In this document: positions 62,901 to 64,000 of the stretch, piece by piece
How positions within the stretch are numbered: the first letter of the stretch is position 1
Layout: every line of letters starts with the position of its first letter
NCBI RefSeq assembly: GCF_031157315.1
Contig: NZ_JAVIFU010000011.1
Location: forward strand, 1 to 64,000
From: Paenibacillus sp. LHD-38
GTDB lineage: Bacteria > Bacillota > Bacilli > Paenibacillales > Paenibacillaceae
Length of the DNA stretch: 64,000 nt
Direction: 5' to 3'
Program-made: the position numbers and the translations under genes
The notes under the pieces: generated by a model
Told to the model about the DNA's origin: nothing
Seen by the model: only the letters and a program-made list of their open reading frames with translations
Database searches by the model: none

Positions 62901-63050
62901 GTCAAGGATCCGGTAACGGGCGTTCATTACTCTTTCATGCTGGAGAAGGAGCGTTCCGTACTATTCGCGGTGGACAACAAGGGCGCGCTGCTATCGATCT
63001 ACCGTCCTGATCAGGTAAGCATAACGCTCATGTCAGCTAACGACGATTAA
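59916..63050 (+). CDS. clan GH-A glycosidase (GH42-like) with N- and C-terminal amidotransferase-like domains
   Basis: The 1044-residue product starts at ATG 59916, overlapping the GH125 stop. The N-terminal 230 residues look like a GATase/ThuA-like fold (SFVNMHAPYFPKEAWGEILA, GGGLVSIGGAPFKR). The central TIM barrel has MRKAGINWIRTGIWTAYRNV, VDWDLINEPSMFDPP with the acid/base Glu, and NKPNLVQETGIMYVETPEG with a nucleophile-like Glu. A second GATase-like domain follows at about 760-960 (KLVIVPSAHNIDDAALDQLL). Being between GH125 and GH38 genes, a mannosidase or other hexosidase of the GH42/GH164-related groups is plausible. No signal peptide. Confidence 0.78.
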   Translation: MSMNTIIFYDPSFPLTARLNADTEGQLLQLGSVVRAAGLEKALHAAEGGSFVNMHAPYFPKEAWGEILAFLKRGGGLVSIGGAPFKRPVSRNEAGAWEAEGEQTAYHRELHIHEILPVSEAPIKTLSAFADIPLLQGKESMFEVAGTWNLVPHVTKSSDLPHQMGSAGPMDAQLYPLLKGISSEGREVAAPVVLWENTKGSFAGARWLFVNQPLTEAFWQAGGAGELSRWAAFCAAGVTELWLKPNYASFEPGERMMLTLQMQQLSRTAAKPAPAVSWSFALTAEHSSKPEQRWTSNLQEEANSKQLICRIPVALTVESGYYEVQCRAESSTGEVRILRQGFWGFDSELLGEGSPVTCGRDYFVKDGRPMPVVGMTYMTSDVARKFLFLPNASVWDRDMAQMRKAGINWIRTGIWTAYRNVMQVDGHASEEALRSIDAFLLTAKRHDLQVTFTFFSFTPETWEGENPYLDPRSVEAQKRFIRSIISRHKQSKHVDWDLINEPSMFDPPRIFSDGPRSSRDSFEKAAYAAWLRERHGSVEQLQQLWNMTPEQLPDFESALPPEPEEINFDVQDMHQGKKGTRWLDYVLFSMDMHNRWAKQLYDTIKEECPDHMVTVGQDEALGAQRPSPFFYGEAVDYTTVHSWWLNDQLVWDSIFAKTANKPNLVQETGIMYVETPEGRAKRSEKELRSMLERKYAYAFATGGAGAVQWIWNTNFYMDNANESHIGALRADGTEKPEADVSYDFGRFMAEIRDLFSGRELEDTAVVFPYSNDFSNRKLAFDATTKATRVLAYELNKPFRGVSEYHLEELEANPAKLVIVPSAHNIDDAALDQLLSLIERTGATLLLTGPTSLDAYWRPVERHSALFGARELVNVRREELLSIGNRLLPVSYGSRRIAQVWKEARIGAAEAGAEQVMELPLGKGRILWCPLPVELNDRIEPVSAIYRYALESAGCNEELNWIKGGHFPGVYGRKLSFNDGALFTFVSEFSLDAEIEVKDPVTGVHYSFMLEKERSVLFAVDNKGALLSIYRPDQVSITLMSANDD

Positions 63051-63069
63051 CAAGAAGAGGTGTTCAACC

Positions 63070-64000
63070 ATGACCCATAAAAGAACAGCCCATATCATCT
63101 CGCATACCCACTGGGATCGGGAATGGTATTTGCCATATGAGAAACATCATGTCCTGCTCGTGAAGCTGATGGATACGCTGCTTCATACGCTGGATACCGA
63201 TCCAAACTTCAAAAGCTTCTATTTGGACGGACAGACGATTATTTTGGAAGACTACCTGCAGGTACGTCCGGAAAACCGGGAACGTCTTGAGCGCTACATT
63301 AAAGAAGGGCGTATTCCGATCGGCCCTTGGTATATTTTGCAGGATGCTTTTCTTACAAGCAGCGAGGCGAATCTTCGCAACTTACAAATCGGCCATCAGG
63401 ATGCAAGCCGCTACGGAACGATTGCGAAGGTCGGTTATTTTCCGGATACGTTTGGCAATATCGGCCAAGCGCCGCAAATTTTGCGGCAAGCAGGCATCGA
63501 TAACGCCGTGTTCGGCAGAGGCGTGAAGCCTACCGGCTTTAATAACACTGTCGCGGATTCCGATTATGAATCCTCCTTCTCCGAGCTGATCTGGGAAGGT
63601 CCGGACGGCTCACGCGTGCTCGGTGTTCTGTTCGCAAACTGGTATTGCAACGGCATGGAAGTGCCGACTGACGAAGCAAGCGCCAAGGAATACTGGGAGC
63701 GCAAACTTGCGGAAGCAGAGAAATATGCGGCTACAGGACAGCTCCTGTTCATGAACGGCTGCGATCACCAGCCGATCCAGCAGGATTTGTCGGCTGCGCT
63801 TGCTGCGGCAAGAGAGCTCTTTCCGGAGACGGAGTTTATCCACTCCAATTTCGAAGATTACTTGGCAGCGGTCAATGCTTCACTTACCCGCGAGTTGTCA
63901 GTCGTAAAAGGCGAGCTTCGCAGCCAGCGTACAGACGGCTGGTCAACGCTCGTGAATACGGCGTCTGCCCGCGTCTATTTGAAGCAAATGAACCAGCTGG
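63070..64000 (+). CDS. GH38 alpha-mannosidase (3' end beyond window)
   Basis: The gene starts at ATG 63070 after GAAGAGG and is open to the window edge (310 codons seen). The N-terminal GH38 domain is clear: HIISHTHWDREWYLPYEKHH holds the first zinc ligands (His and Asp), DGQTIILEDYLQVRPENRER, PIGPWYILQDAFLTSSEANL, and VGYFPDTFGNIGQAPQILRQ with the nucleophile Asp; NGCDHQP supplies a further zinc ligand. It releases alpha-linked mannose with retention. It closes the visible part of the mannoside operon; the GH38 C-terminal beta domains must lie downstream of this window. Confidence 0.95.
   Translation, partial: MTHKRTAHIISHTHWDREWYLPYEKHHVLLVKLMDTLLHTLDTDPNFKSFYLDGQTIILEDYLQVRPENRERLERYIKEGRIPIGPWYILQDAFLTSSEANLRNLQIGHQDASRYGTIAKVGYFPDTFGNIGQAPQILRQAGIDNAVFGRGVKPTGFNNTVADSDYESSFSELIWEGPDGSRVLGVLFANWYCNGMEVPTDEASAKEYWERKLAEAEKYAATGQLLFMNGCDHQPIQQDLSAALAAARELFPETEFIHSNFEDYLAAVNASLTRELSVVKGELRSQRTDGWSTLVNTASARVYLKQMNQL

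Overview
The window looks like chromosome of a spore-forming, Paenibacillus-like member of the Bacillota. The reasons are a GerA-type germinant receptor operon, a CIRCE-controlled groESL operon, strong Shine-Dalgarno sites with frequent TTG/GTG starts, CcpA-type cre sites, and several sugar ABC importers of the LplB/YtcP/lipoprotein kind paired with YesM/YesN or sensor-AraC regulators. The assignment is inferred from gene content only; no 16S gene is present.

Layout. 1-2.6 kb: a germinant receptor operon (A subunit end, broken C subunit, small membrane protein, B subunit). 2.6-5.1 kb: a decayed stretch with a GH18 (YaaH/SleL-like) tail and an internally deleted IS4-family element. 5.1-7.0 kb: an ABC-2 type membrane protein with its TetR regulator and clear operators. 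7.3-11.5 kb: a three-gene uronic-acid polysaccharide cluster (heparinase II/III-like lyase, GH88, DUF2264). 11.8-13.9 kb: groES-groEL. 13.9-18.7 kb: a decayed prophage inserted at the 3' end of groEL, bounded by an 18-bp copy of the groEL terminus and retaining phage debris, an Mrr-type nuclease, a DNA-binding protein and an Abi (HEPN) gene preceded by a candidate small RNA.

18.8-27.4 kb is an AT-rich accessory region of small orphan genes (CPCC, DUF1871-like, DUF6557-like and unknown families), typical of immunity-gene arrays, with duplicated boundary sequences and broken paralogs. A GntR-regulated D-galactonate operon (KDPGal aldolase, DgoD) sits inside it.

27.7-42.1 kb is a glycan-utilisation locus: ABC importer, divergent membrane-bound AraC regulator, two GH29 fucosidases, a sugar isomerase-like protein, a CBM9-like protein, a large transglutaminase-like protein and a GH18 enzyme. 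42.3-46.9 kb is a GntR-controlled acid-sugar operon (GarR/LtnD-like dehydrogenase, DUF1537 kinase, GntP permease) resembling ygbJ-ygbK-ygbN. 47.1-50.8 kb holds a truncated GH53 galactanase, an AraC regulator with a divergent Gfo/Idh/MocA oxidoreductase, and a deleted sugar isomerase. 51.6-64.0 kb is a YesM/YesN two-component system followed by an importer and GH125, a clan GH-A/GATase-like enzyme and GH38, which points to uptake and intracellular trimming of alpha-mannose-containing (N-glycan or yeast mannan) oligosaccharides.

The main theme is import of oligosaccharides and their cytoplasmic hydrolysis: none of the intact glycosidases here carries an evident signal peptide. The most unusual parts are the groEL-inserted prophage remnant with defence cargo and the small-RNA/Abi unit.
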